The position numbers and the translations under genes are program-made. From Mesorhizobium sp. Root102 (lineage in GTDB: Bacteria; Pseudomonadota; Alphaproteobacteria; Rhizobiales; Rhizobiaceae): DNA of 64,000 bases. Shown piece by piece: positions 52,937-61,670 of the stretch (positions are counted from its first letter, which is position 1; the number at the start of each line of letters is the position of its first letter). Below the pieces are notes generated by a model. It ran no database searches. It was not told the origin of the DNA and was given only the letters and a program-made list of their open reading frames with translations. The DNA is taken from NCBI RefSeq assembly GCF_001425625.1, contig NZ_LMCP01000008.1, forward strand, positions 1 through 64,000. The letters run 5' to 3'.

Positions 52937-53530
52937 ATGAGCTTTTTCAGCCTGACATCGATGGGCGGCCTGACGGTAGCCGCCGGCCTTGCCGTCAGCA
53001 CCACGGCCTTCGCGGCTTCGCCTGAACCCGCCGCGCCGGCGCCGGCGCCGCCTGCGGGAGCGGAACGGGTCACCAATCCCATTGCCGAGTTTGCCGGCAT
53101 CGACAAGATCACAGGCCGCATCATCACCTTCGATGTCTATATCGACGAGACGGTCCAATTTGGCGCTTTGCAGGTCACGCCGCGCGTCTGCTATTCGCGG
53201 CCGCAGACCGAGGAGCCGAAGACGGATTCCTTCGTCGAGGTCGACGAGATCACGCTCGACCGCAAGATCCGCCGCATCTTCACCGGCTGGATGTTTGCCG
53301 AAAGTCCCGGGCTCAACGCTGTCGAGCATGCCGTCTATGACGTCTGGCTGAAGGCCTGCAAGCAGAAGTCGGATGTACCGGCGCCCGATGGCGCCAAGGC
53401 TGACGGAACCAAAGCCGAGGCACCCAAGCCGGCCGCCGCCAAGCCGAAGCCCACGACCGCTCCGGACGTCACAGAGCCGGATGTGACCGAGCCGGACGCT
53501 TCGGAACCCGATACGACCGACACCAACTGA
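52937..53530 (+). CDS. DUF2155 periplasmic protein
   Basis: The 197-residue protein has a signal peptide (GLAVSTTAFAASPEP) and the DUF2155 core AEFAGIDKITGRIITFDVYIDETVQFGALQVTPRVCYSR. The C-terminal 55 residues are low complexity (KAEAPKPAAAKPKP, then TEPDVTEPDASEPD), a likely disordered tail. Function unknown. The family lies near aat or NDUFA12 in many Rhizobiales, as here. Confidence 0.9.
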   Translation: MSFFSLTSMGGLTVAAGLAVSTTAFAASPEPAAPAPAPPAGAERVTNPIAEFAGIDKITGRIITFDVYIDETVQFGALQVTPRVCYSRPQTEEPKTDSFVEVDEITLDRKIRRIFTGWMFAESPGLNAVEHAVYDVWLKACKQKSDVPAPDGAKADGTKAEAPKPAAAKPKPTTAPDVTEPDVTEPDASEPDTTDTN

Positions 53531-53604
53531 TCCTCCGGAACCGTCCTGGCCACCAAGCGTTGGACCAAGGATGACCGCGCACCGATGCGCAGGAGGGCCT
53601 CTCG

Positions 53605-53991
53605 ATGTCAGACAGCAAGCGGATCACAGCCAGCAAAAAGGATCTTCTGGAACTCGAAAAGGGTTTCTGGACGGGTGACTCGGCTTACTACGCGGCCAAT
53701 GCCGACACCGAATGCCTAGTGGCATTTCCGCAGATGGCCAAGGCGATGGACAATGCCGATCTCGCCAAGACCGCAACCAAGCCCAACCGCTGGCGGGACC
53801 TGAAGATCGATCTCAAGGGTATTATCGAGCCGGGCAGCGACATCGTCATGCTGACTTACGAGGCGCATGCAACACGCGAGAACGGCGAACCTTACGCGGC
53901 CCTGGTCAGCACCGGCTATGTCCATCGCGTCAACGGCTGGAAGATGATGTTCCATGCGCAGACGCCGATAGAAGCCGCTGCCGGGAAGTAA
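53605..53991 (+). CDS. DUF4440/SnoaL-like (NTF2 fold) protein
   Basis: The 128-residue protein has ITASKKDLLELEKGFWTGDSAYYAANADTECLVAFPQMAK and MLTYEAHATRENGEPYAALVSTGYVHRVNGWKMMFHAQTP, typical of small NTF2-fold proteins. Ligand and role are unknown. It converges with aat, 12 bp apart. Confidence 0.8.
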   Translation: MSDSKRITASKKDLLELEKGFWTGDSAYYAANADTECLVAFPQMAKAMDNADLAKTATKPNRWRDLKIDLKGIIEPGSDIVMLTYEAHATRENGEPYAALVSTGYVHRVNGWKMMFHAQTPIEAAAGK

Positions 53992-54003
53992 GGGGCTCAA
54001 TCG

Positions 54004-54621
54004 TCAGGGATAGAATACGGCCTCGCCCTTCAGCGCGTCGGCCAGCATCTTCTCATATTTGCCGCGCGGCACGTCGACCGCGCCGAAGCGCTTGAGGTGC
54101 TCGGTGGTGAACTGCGTGTCAAGCAGAACAAAGCCGCGCGCCTTCAATCGCTCGACGAGATAAAAAAGGCAGGTCTTGGAGGCGTCCGTCTCCCGGGCGA
54201 ACATGCTCTCGCCAAAAAACACCCGGCCAAGCGATACGCCATAGAGACCGCCGACCAGCCGGTCCTCGCGCCACGCCTCGACCGAATGACAATGCCCTAT
54301 CCGATGCAGTTCGACATAGGCTTCCCGGATCGGCGCGTTGATCCAGGTCGACCGCCGTTCCGCGCGCTTTTCGGCGCAGCCGTCGATCGTGGCTTCGAAA
54401 TCGAAATCGAAACGGATGTCGAAAGGGTGCTTCTTGATCGTTTTCTTCAGGCTTTTCGGCGCGTGAAAACCATCGAGTGGAATGATGCCGCGTGTCTCCG
54501 GCCGCACCCAGAACACCTCCGGGTCGCTGGCGCTTTCGGCCATCGGGAAGACGCCCGAGGCATAGGCCTTGAGTAAAAGGTCGGTGGGGATGCGATAGCC
54601 GGGCGCGTAGGGACGGGTCAT
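54004..54621 (-). CDS. aat: Leucyl/phenylalanyl-tRNA--protein transferase
   Basis: The 205-residue enzyme adds Leu or Phe to N-terminal Arg/Lys of proteins for N-end rule degradation. It has [45 protein letters not shown], and [31 protein letters not shown], the family core. Last gene of the aroQ-accB-accC-aat operon, 12 bp downstream of accC. Confidence 0.95.
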   Translation of the reverse strand: MTRPYAPGYRIPTDLLLKAYASGVFPMAESASDPEVFWVRPETRGIIPLDGFHAPKSLKKTIKKHPFDIRFDFDFEATIDGCAEKRAERRSTWINAPIREAYVELHRIGHCHSVEAWREDRLVGGLYGVSLGRVFFGESMFARETDASKTCLFYLVERLKARGFVLLDTQFTTEHLKRFGAVDVPRGKYEKMLADALKGEAVFYP

Positions 54622-54633
54622 CGCGTTTCCGCG

Positions 54634-55977
54634 TTACTCTTCCTTGGCCAGATATTTTTCCAGCCAATGGATGTCATAGTCGCCATTGGCGATGTCGGCA
54701 TTGCCGACGAGATCGCGAAACAGCGGCAGCGTCGTCTTGATGCCGTCGACGACGAATTCATCGAGCGCCCGGCGAAGCCGCATCATGCACTCGACGCGGT
54801 TGCGCCCATGCACGATCAGCTTTCCGATCAGGCTGTCGTAGTAGGGCGGAATCTTGTAGCCGGAATAGACGCCGGAATCGACGCGGATGCCGAGGCCGCC
54901 CGGTGTGTGGAAGTGGGTGATCGTGCCGGGCGAGGGGGTGAAGGTGCGCGGGTCCTCGGCGTTGATGCGGCATTCGATGGCGTGGCCGTTGAACTTGATG
55001 TCCTCCTGCTTCACCGAGAGGCCGCCGCCGGAGGCGACGCGGATCTGCTCGTGCACGAGATCGATGCCGGTGATCGCTTCCGTCACCGGATGCTCGACCT
55101 GCAGGCGCGTGTTCATCTCGATGAAATAGAACTCGCCATTCTCGTAGAGGAATTCGATCGTGCCGGCGCCGGAATAGCCGAGATCGGCGATCGCCTTGGC
55201 GCAGATGCCGCCGATACGGGCGCGTTCTTCGGCATTGAGGGCCGGCGAGGGCGCCTCTTCCCAGACCTTCTGGTGGCGGCGTTGCAAGGAACAGTCGCGC
55301 TCACCGAAATGCACGCCGCGGCCAAAGCCGTCGCCGAACACCTGCACTTCGATGTGGCGCGGCTTTTCCAGGTATTTTTCGATGTAGACGGCATCGTCGC
55401 CGAAGGCCGCACCGGCTTCCGTGCTTGCTGTCTGCAAGGCGACCTCGAGGTCAGCCTCGGTAAGGGCGACCTTCATGCCGCGCCCGCCACCACCCGCGGA
55501 TGCTTTGATGATCACGGGATAGCCGATCTCGGCGGCAATGCGCTTGGCTTCCTTTTGATCGGTGACGGCGCCGTCCGAACCTGGCACCACCGGAATGCCG
55601 AGGCGCTTTGCCGTGCGCTTGGCCTCGATCTTGTCACCCATGATGCGGATGTGGTCGCCGGTCGGGCCGATGAAGGTGATGTTGTGGGCAGCCAGTATGT
55701 CGGCGAATTTGGCGTTCTCCGACAGGAAGCCGTAGCCCGGATGCACAGCGTCGGCGCCGGTGATTTCGCAGGCGGCGACGATCTGATGGATGTTCAAATA
55801 GCTGTCGCGCGATGGCGGCGGCCCGATGCAGACGCTCTCGTCGGCGAGCCGCACATGCATGGCGTCGGCGTCGGCGGTCGAATGCACCACCACCGTCTGG
55901 ATGCCGAGTTCCTTGCAGGCGCGCAGGACCCGGAGGGCGATTTCGCCGCGATTGGCGATGAGGATCTTCTGGAACAT
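54634..55977 (-). CDS. accC: Acetyl-CoA carboxylase, biotin carboxylase subunit
   Basis: The 447-residue ATP-grasp enzyme carboxylates biotin. It starts [25 protein letters not shown] and has [21 protein letters not shown], the glycine-rich lid, then [23 protein letters not shown], with the catalytic Arg and Lys. The length and order match E. coli AccC. Gap to accB is 10 bp on the same strand. Confidence 0.97.
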   Translation of the reverse strand: MFQKILIANRGEIALRVLRACKELGIQTVVVHSTADADAMHVRLADESVCIGPPPSRDSYLNIHQIVAACEITGADAVHPGYGFLSENAKFADILAAHNITFIGPTGDHIRIMGDKIEAKRTAKRLGIPVVPGSDGAVTDQKEAKRIAAEIGYPVIIKASAGGGGRGMKVALTEADLEVALQTASTEAGAAFGDDAVYIEKYLEKPRHIEVQVFGDGFGRGVHFGERDCSLQRRHQKVWEEAPSPALNAEERARIGGICAKAIADLGYSGAGTIEFLYENGEFYFIEMNTRLQVEHPVTEAITGIDLVHEQIRVASGGGLSVKQEDIKFNGHAIECRINAEDPRTFTPSPGTITHFHTPGGLGIRVDSGVYSGYKIPPYYDSLIGKLIVHGRNRVECMMRLRRALDEFVVDGIKTTLPLFRDLVGNADIANGDYDIHWLEKYLAKEE

Positions 55978-55987
55978 CAGGCCCGCT

Positions 55988-56446
55988 CTACTCGATCACG
56001 ACGAGCGGCATGCCATATTCGACCGGCTGCGAATCCTCGAACAGGATCGCCGTCACAGTACCGGTGCGCGGCGAGGGGATCTGGTTCATCGTCTTCATCG
56101 CTTCAATGATCAACAGCGTCTGGCCTTCCTTGACCTTCTGGCCGACCTCGATGAACGCCTTGGCGTCCGGCGACGGCGCCAGATAGGCGGTGCCGACCAT
56201 CGGCGAGGTGACCGCATTCTTGGAAAGGTCTGCTACAACAGGCACGGCAACGGCGGCAGCTTGCGCTGCTGCCGGCGCATAGGCCGGCTGCGGCGCTGCG
56301 ATCGCATGAACAGCCGGCGCCTGCCGCGAGACGCGCACCTTCAGGTCGCCCAATTCGACCTCGATCTCGGTCAGGTTGGTGTCGTTCAGTATGCCCGCCA
56401 GATCACGGATCAGCTGCTGGTCAACACCGGTCTTCTTTATCGACAT
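55988..56446 (-). CDS. accB: Acetyl-CoA carboxylase, biotin carboxyl carrier protein
   Basis: The 152-residue BCCP carries the biotinyl lysine in [21 protein letters not shown], with an Ala/Pro-rich linker ([18 protein letters not shown]) joining the N-terminal helix ([25 protein letters not shown]) to the lipoyl-like domain. ATG 56446 has AGAAGGC ahead; ATG 56476, which overlaps the aroQ stop by ATGA, would add ten residues and is an alternative. Confidence 0.95.
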   Translation of the reverse strand: MSIKKTGVDQQLIRDLAGILNDTNLTEIEVELGDLKVRVSRQAPAVHAIAAPQPAYAPAAAQAAAVAVPVVADLSKNAVTSPMVGTAYLAPSPDAKAFIEVGQKVKEGQTLLIIEAMKTMNQIPSPRTGTVTAILFEDSQPVEYGMPLVVIE

Positions 56447-56472
56447 TTTCGAGCCTTCTGTTTGTTGGCCGG

Positions 56473-56907
56473 TCATAGGCGTGCTGCCAGCGCCTGCAAT
56501 GCCAGCGTGTAGCCGAGCGGCCCAAAGCCACAGATCATGCCGACGGCGACCGGCGCGACCATGGAGACGTGGCGGAATGGTTCCCGCGCATGGATGTTGG
56601 AAAGATGAACTTCGGCGACGGGCAGCGGCGCTATGGCGCGGATGGCGTCGTGGATGGCGATCGAGGTGTGGCTGTAGGCGCCTGGATTGATGACGATGCC
56701 GATTGCCTTGTCGCCGGCTTCCTGGATCCAGTCGACAAGGTCGCCCTCATGGTTCGACTGGCGGAAATCGATCTCGAGCCCCAGCGCCGTACCTGCCTGC
56801 TTGCAGTCGTCGGCGATCGCGGCAAGCGTCTTGCCGCCATAGATGCCCGGCTCACGCTTGCCGAGCGCGTTGAGATTGGGACCGTTCAGGACGAAAACCG
56901 TTTTCAA
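56473..56907 (-). CDS. aroQ: 3-dehydroquinate dehydratase, type II
   Basis: The 144-residue shikimate enzyme contains [22 protein letters not shown], with the catalytic Tyr and Arg, then [19 protein letters not shown] (Asn and His) and [16 protein letters not shown]. First gene of the aroQ-accB-accC-aat operon; accB overlaps or follows within 30 bp. The start ATG 56907 fits. Confidence 0.96.
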   Translation of the reverse strand: MKTVFVLNGPNLNALGKREPGIYGGKTLAAIADDCKQAGTALGLEIDFRQSNHEGDLVDWIQEAGDKAIGIVINPGAYSHTSIAIHDAIRAIAPLPVAEVHLSNIHAREPFRHVSMVAPVAVGMICGFGPLGYTLALQALAARL

Positions 56908-57057
56908 AAAAGCCGACCTTTCCCGGCGCCGACATCAAGCCGGCGCGCTGGGCCCTCTATAATGGGCATAGCCGCCCGCGGAAAGAGCGCAAGTGTGTTC
57001 TTTCACTGTCCACAACCGGCGGAAATGTGGCCGTGAGAAATTTGCTCGCGAGCAAGA

Positions 57058-57861
57058 TCAGAGCGCGGCCTTCGCCGCCTCGATCTTTTCAGCCAGCACT
57101 TCCTGCCCGAGCGCCCCGAACACCACCTCATTGCCGACCACATAGGACGGCGTTCCGGTGATGGCCAACTTGTTGGCAAGGTCATAGGTCTTGGCGAGGG
57201 CCTCGTTGATTGTCGGGTCCTTCATTTTCTCGCGCAGCACCGCTTCATCGGCACCGAGCGACAGCGCGACCTTGAAAGCCGCCGCCTCGGTGGCGCGCCC
57301 CTGGCCGCCGAGAAGCGCATTGTGGAACTCGCCGTACTTCTCCGGGTGCATCAGGTGGAAGGCCATCGAGACGACGCTCGCCTTCTGCGAATCCGGTCCC
57401 AGGATGGGGAATTCCTTGAGCACGAAGCGCAACTCCGGATCGGACTTGGTTAGTGCCCGCATGTCGTCGATGGCGCGTTTGCAGAAGCCGCAATTGTAGT
57501 CGTAGAACTCGACGATGGTGACCTTGCCGTTCGGATTGCCGACAACGCCGTCGAAGGCGGAGTTGAAGATCTGGTCCTTGGCATTCTTGATCACACCGAG
57601 GTGGGCGATGCGCTGCTCTTCCTTCTGCTTGGCCTCAAGCGCGTCCTGGACCTCCAGAAGGACTTCCGGGTTCTTCAACAGATAGTCGCGGATGATACCT
57701 TCGACCTCGGCGCGGTCGATCTTGGTGTCGGCCGCAGCCGTTTCGACGGGCTGCGCGGTACCAGCCCTGGCAATTTGTGGGCTTCCAGCCACGAATCCGA
57801 AAGCCAGCATGGCAACAGCGACCGCAACCCCCGTGGTGCCCAGCAGCAGTGCTTTTTTCAT
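57058..57861 (-). CDS. DsbA-family thiol-disulfide oxidoreductase, periplasmic
   Basis: The 267-residue protein has a signal peptide and the CGFC redox motif (C124, C127) in VTIVEFYDYNCGFCKRAIDD, and cis-proline GTPSYVVGNEVVFG. An N-terminal coiled segment (PEVLLEVQDALEAKQKEEQ) precedes the thioredoxin fold, as in ScsC/BdbD-type proteins. It probably oxidises or isomerises periplasmic disulfides. It is 61 bp downstream of the M48 protease on the same strand. Confidence 0.9.
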   Translation of the reverse strand: MKKALLLGTTGVAVAVAMLAFGFVAGSPQIARAGTAQPVETAAADTKIDRAEVEGIIRDYLLKNPEVLLEVQDALEAKQKEEQRIAHLGVIKNAKDQIFNSAFDGVVGNPNGKVTIVEFYDYNCGFCKRAIDDMRALTKSDPELRFVLKEFPILGPDSQKASVVSMAFHLMHPEKYGEFHNALLGGQGRATEAAAFKVALSLGADEAVLREKMKDPTINEALAKTYDLANKLAITGTPSYVVGNEVVFGALGQEVLAEKIEAAKAAL

Positions 57862-57922
57862 CGTTCCTGTTCCTTTTACCTGTTTTCCGGTCTGGCTATG
57901 TCGCAGCGCGCGACCGGAAGGT

Positions 57923-59317
57923 TCACTTGATCTTGCTTGATGACCTGTAGTTTATGATATCCTGAGCGCGAAGCCAGCGCGGCTCGCCGCGTTTCATCTG
58001 CTGCTGCGCCCGCATGGCGAAAATCTTCGCATCCTTGTAGTTGCCAGAATAGAAATGGCCCTCGGCGGTGGCAAGTTCGGCGCCCGGTATGTCGCCCAAC
58101 TCACCATAGGCCTGTGCCAGGTAGCGATACCCGGCTGAGTTTTCCTTGTCGCGCCCGAGGCCGTTGTTGATCTGCACGACGGCTTTTTTGAGAGAGTCGG
58201 GCGTGCCGACGGCCATCAGTGCCTGGCCCATGGACACCGGCAGCAGGCCGGAGCGTGCCGGATCGAGGCTGACTGCCTTGGCATAGGCTTCCGCCGCATC
58301 CCTGGGCTTGTTGGCCTTCATCAGGATGTCGCCGCGCAGTTCCTGGAAGTAAGCATTCTTCGGCTGCGCTTTGATCAGTGCATTGGTCTTGGTGAGCGCG
58401 GCGGCGATATTGCCGAACAGGTAGGTCGACTGGGCATCGCCATATTGCGCGGCGAGGGTCCCTTGCATCTTTCGCATCAGCCGCGACGCGGCGGCCTGGC
58501 CTTCCATGTAGACGGCGATCTTCACCCGCATCATGTCATGACGCTGCTGCAGTGCGGGCGGGTCGAGCTTGTCGACATTGGGGCTCTGTTTGACCAGCAC
58601 TTCAAGATTGGCGATGCGGTCCTGCGGCATCGGATGGCTGATCCGGTAGGGATCGACCTGCGCGCCCGACAGCGACAGCGCCGTCTGGAAACGGTGGAAC
58701 GTCTTCAGCATGCCCATGCCGGACTGGCCGGTGGCGTTGAGATAGGTGATCGCCGAGCGGTCGGCCGTCATCTCCTCGGTGCGCTGGTAAGCGAGGATGC
58801 TGCGCTGTGCCATCTCGCCGCCGCCGGCCGCCACGCCCATGCCAGCCCCGGCAAGGCCACGGCTGTTGGTGGTCGCGCCGGCGACCATGGCACCGGCGCC
58901 AAGCAATGTCGCGATGATGGCCATCGTCTTGGCGCGTTCGAGTTGGTCGCGCAGTTTCTGCTGGTGGCCGCCGGCGATATGGCCGGCTTCGTGGGCAATG
59001 ACGCCGATGATCTCGTTGGGCGTTTCGGCTGTCATCAGCGCGCCGGTGTTGATGAACAGCCGGCGCCCGGTGACAAAGGCGTTGAAACTCTGGTCGTTGA
59101 CCAGAACGATGTCGATGCCGTCATTCGCCAAACCCGCTGCCCTGAAGATCGGCCGTGCGTAATCGCGCACCAGCGCCTCGATCTCGGCGTCGCGCACCAC
59201 CGGCACGTTCTGGGCAAAGGCGCTGACCGAACTCGCCATCGCAACGGCAACGCCAAGCGAAAGCGTCGCGAAGACGCGCGCTGCCTGGGCAATCGTCGAT
59301 CTGGGTCGGCTCAACAT
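57923..59317 (-). CDS. M48-family metalloprotease with TPR tail (BepA-like)
   Basis: The 464-residue protein has a signal peptide (cut near SAFAQN), the zinc motif in IIGVIAHEAGHIAGGHQQ and EMTADRSAITYLNATGQ with the third ligand. The C-terminus has TPR-like repeats (GDILMKANKPRDAAEAYAKAVSLDPA and later YAGELATAEGHFYSGNYKDAKIFA-like). BepA-type proteases handle outer-membrane protein assembly. It lies upstream of the DsbA-like gene, likely cotranscribed, and both would act in the periplasm. Confidence 0.9.
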   Translation of the reverse strand: MLSRPRSTIAQAARVFATLSLGVAVAMASSVSAFAQNVPVVRDAEIEALVRDYARPIFRAAGLANDGIDIVLVNDQSFNAFVTGRRLFINTGALMTAETPNEIIGVIAHEAGHIAGGHQQKLRDQLERAKTMAIIATLLGAGAMVAGATTNSRGLAGAGMGVAAGGGEMAQRSILAYQRTEEMTADRSAITYLNATGQSGMGMLKTFHRFQTALSLSGAQVDPYRISHPMPQDRIANLEVLVKQSPNVDKLDPPALQQRHDMMRVKIAVYMEGQAAASRLMRKMQGTLAAQYGDAQSTYLFGNIAAALTKTNALIKAQPKNAYFQELRGDILMKANKPRDAAEAYAKAVSLDPARSGLLPVSMGQALMAVGTPDSLKKAVVQINNGLGRDKENSAGYRYLAQAYGELGDIPGAELATAEGHFYSGNYKDAKIFAMRAQQQMKRGEPRWLRAQDIINYRSSSKIK

Positions 59318-59462
59318 GATGGCTCCACTGGTAGACGAGCGGGCGAAAGATGAAAAGTCGGCGCCGGAAACTTCCTCAACTTGTGATCCTCACATCAATC
59401 GGGCATTTGTGCGGCGCATGCGCCAGTGCTTGGCGCCGTCAGTCATCGGGAATACTGGTTAA

Positions 59463-60611
59463 ATGGTCGTTTCGCTCTCACGCCGTGGCAATGTCGAGCC
59501 CTTCCATGCCATGGACATTCTGGCCGAGGCAAACCGGCTGAAGGCTGGAGGGGTGCCGGTTGTTTCGATGGCCGTTGGCCAGCCTTCCGATCCCGCACCG
59601 GTTCTGGTTCGCGCGGCCGCGGCCAAGGCGCTGCAGGACGGACGCATCGGCTACACCGACGCGCTCGGCCTCGCCGCCCTGCGCAAGGCGATCGCCGGAC
59701 ACTACGCCGATCACTATGGGCTTGATATCGAGCCCGGCCGGATCGCGGTGACCACCGGGTCATCGGCCGCCTTCAACCTCGCCTTCCTGGCGATGTTCGA
59801 TCCGGGTGACCGCGTCGCCATCGCGGCGCCCGGCTATCCCGCCTACCGCAACATCATGGCCGCACTCGGCATCGACGTGGTCGAGATCGAACTCGACGCT
59901 GCCGCCTACCTGCATGCTGGCCATCTCGAGACCGCGCATCGTGAAAAGTCTCTGAAAGGCGTTCTGTTCGCCAGTCCGGCCAATCCGACCGGCGCGGTCA
60001 TTCCGGCCGATGAACTGGCGGCTCTGGTGAGGACGGCACAAGACCTCGGCATCGCCGTCATCTCCGACGAGATCTACCATCGGCTGGCCTATGCCGCCCC
60101 CGACACCACGGCCCTTGCCTATGGAGGCGACGTGACGGTGATCAACTCGTTCTCGAAATACTATTGCATGACCGGCTGGCGCATCGGCTGGATGGTGCTG
60201 CCCGAAGATCTGGTGCGGCCGGTCGAGCGCGTCGCCCAAAGCCTGTACATCTCGCCGCCGGAACTGTCGCAGATCGCCGCGATCGAGGCGTTCAGGGCGA
60301 CTGAGGAGCTGGAGGCGGTGAAAGGCCGTTACGCCTGGAATCGTGAGCTCTTGATGAAACGTCTGCCGGAACTCGGCTTTCCGCTGGCCGCGCCCATGGA
60401 CGGCGCCTTCTATGCCTTCTGCGATGTCACCAGGCATACCAACGACAGCATGGCGTTCGCACGGAAGATGCTGGCCGAGGCGCATGTGGCGGCGACGCCA
60501 GGCCGCGACTTCGACACCCAGGCGGGACACCGGACCATGCGTTTCTCCTACGCCGGCAGCCACGACGACATGGTCGAGGCAATGGCGCGCATCGAACGCT
60601 GGTTGAGGTAG
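59463..60611 (+). CDS. PLP-dependent aminotransferase, class I/II
   Basis: The 382-residue aminotransferase has [36 protein letters not shown] with the Asn and Asp-binding motif, and the PLP lysine in [18 protein letters not shown]. It binds PLP and transfers amino groups; the preferred substrates are not clear. ATG 59463 is the start, divergent from the M48 gene. glsA follows after 4 bp, so it may use glutamate from glutaminase. Confidence 0.9.
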   Translation: MVVSLSRRGNVEPFHAMDILAEANRLKAGGVPVVSMAVGQPSDPAPVLVRAAAAKALQDGRIGYTDALGLAALRKAIAGHYADHYGLDIEPGRIAVTTGSSAAFNLAFLAMFDPGDRVAIAAPGYPAYRNIMAALGIDVVEIELDAAAYLHAGHLETAHREKSLKGVLFASPANPTGAVIPADELAALVRTAQDLGIAVISDEIYHRLAYAAPDTTALAYGGDVTVINSFSKYYCMTGWRIGWMVLPEDLVRPVERVAQSLYISPPELSQIAAIEAFRATEELEAVKGRYAWNRELLMKRLPELGFPLAAPMDGAFYAFCDVTRHTNDSMAFARKMLAEAHVAATPGRDFDTQAGHRTMRFSYAGSHDDMVEAMARIERWLR

Positions 60612-60615
60612 TCCC

Positions 60616-61563
60616 ATGCCGGAACTCGAACAGGCCCCCAAACTTGATCAGGCGTTGGCCGAAGTCGCAGCCGAAATGGCTGATCGCACCGATCGCGGTG
60701 ACGTCGCTTCCTACATTCCGCAGCTGGGCAAGGTCGATCCGAAGAAGTTCGGCATCGCGGCCGTCACCAATGACGGCCGCGTGCTGATGGCGGGTGACGC
60801 CGAACAGGTTTTTTCGATCCAGAGCATCTCGAAAGTGTTTACGCTGACGCTGGCGCTCGGCAATGTCGGCGACGCGCTGTGGCAGCGGGTCGGGCGCGAA
60901 CCGTCAGGCAATCCGTTCAACTCGATCGTGCAGCTCGAGCACGAGAACGGCATTCCGCGCAATCCGTTCATCAATGCCGGTGCCATCGTCATTTCCGACA
61001 TCCTGCTTGCCGGCCACCAGCCGCGTGAGGCGATCGGCGAAATCCTGCGCTTCATCCAATTCCTCGCCGACGACGAGACGATCATCATCGACCGCGAGGT
61101 CGCGGCGTCCGAACGGGCCACCGGCTATCGCAACTTCGCGCTTGCCAACTATATGAAATCCTTCGGTAATCTCCATCATGCGCCGGAGTTGGCGCTGGGC
61201 GTCTACTTCCACCATTGCGCCATCGCCATGAGTTGCCGGCAACTGGCGCTCGCCGGCCGCTTCCTCGCCAATGGCGGCAAGAACCCGGCGACCGGGCATA
61301 GCGTGGTGTCGGCCGAGCGGGCACGCCGCATCGGCGCGATGATGCTGACCTGCGGCCACTATGACGGCTCCGGCGATTTCGCCTTCCGCGTCGGCATCCC
61401 TGGCAAGAGCGGCGTCGGCGGCGGCATATTGGGCATCGTGCCGGGCGTGGCCTCGCTTGCCGTCTGGTCGCCCGGCCTCAATGCCAACGGCAATTCCAAG
61501 CTGGGTTCGATCGCGCTGGAAAAGCTGGCCAGGATGATGAACTGGTCGATCTTCGCGCCGTAA
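60616..61563 (+). CDS. glsA: Glutaminase
   Basis: The 315-residue serine-dependent glutaminase hydrolyses glutamine to glutamate. The active-site S-x-x-K is in [49 protein letters not shown] and [26 protein letters not shown] complete the family set. It follows an aminotransferase by 4 bp, so amino-group supply may be coupled. A bidirectional terminator follows. Confidence 0.95.
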   Translation: MPELEQAPKLDQALAEVAAEMADRTDRGDVASYIPQLGKVDPKKFGIAAVTNDGRVLMAGDAEQVFSIQSISKVFTLTLALGNVGDALWQRVGREPSGNPFNSIVQLEHENGIPRNPFINAGAIVISDILLAGHQPREAIGEILRFIQFLADDETIIIDREVAASERATGYRNFALANYMKSFGNLHHAPELALGVYFHHCAIAMSCRQLALAGRFLANGGKNPATGHSVVSAERARRIGAMMLTCGHYDGSGDFAFRVGIPGKSGVGGGILGIVPGVASLAVWSPGLNANGNSKLGSIALEKLARMMNWSIFAP

Positions 61564-61600
61564 AGCGCTGCGCGGCCCATCGGAACGCCAGACACGAAAA

Positions 61601-61639
61601 ATCCCGCGCCGTCTTTCAAGACAGCGCGGGGTTCTTTTT
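61601..61639. terminator. Bidirectional terminator between glsA and rne
   Basis: CCCGCGC (61603-61609) and GCGCGGG (61624-61630) with an inner TCTT/AAGA pairing are followed by TTCTTTTT in the plus direction and preceded by AAAAA, which gives T-rich sequence in the minus direction. It lies 40 bp past glsA and 30 bp past the rne stop. Confidence 0.8.
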
Positions 61640-61670
61640 GTCAAAAAGTCACTTCAGGTAACTGAAAGGC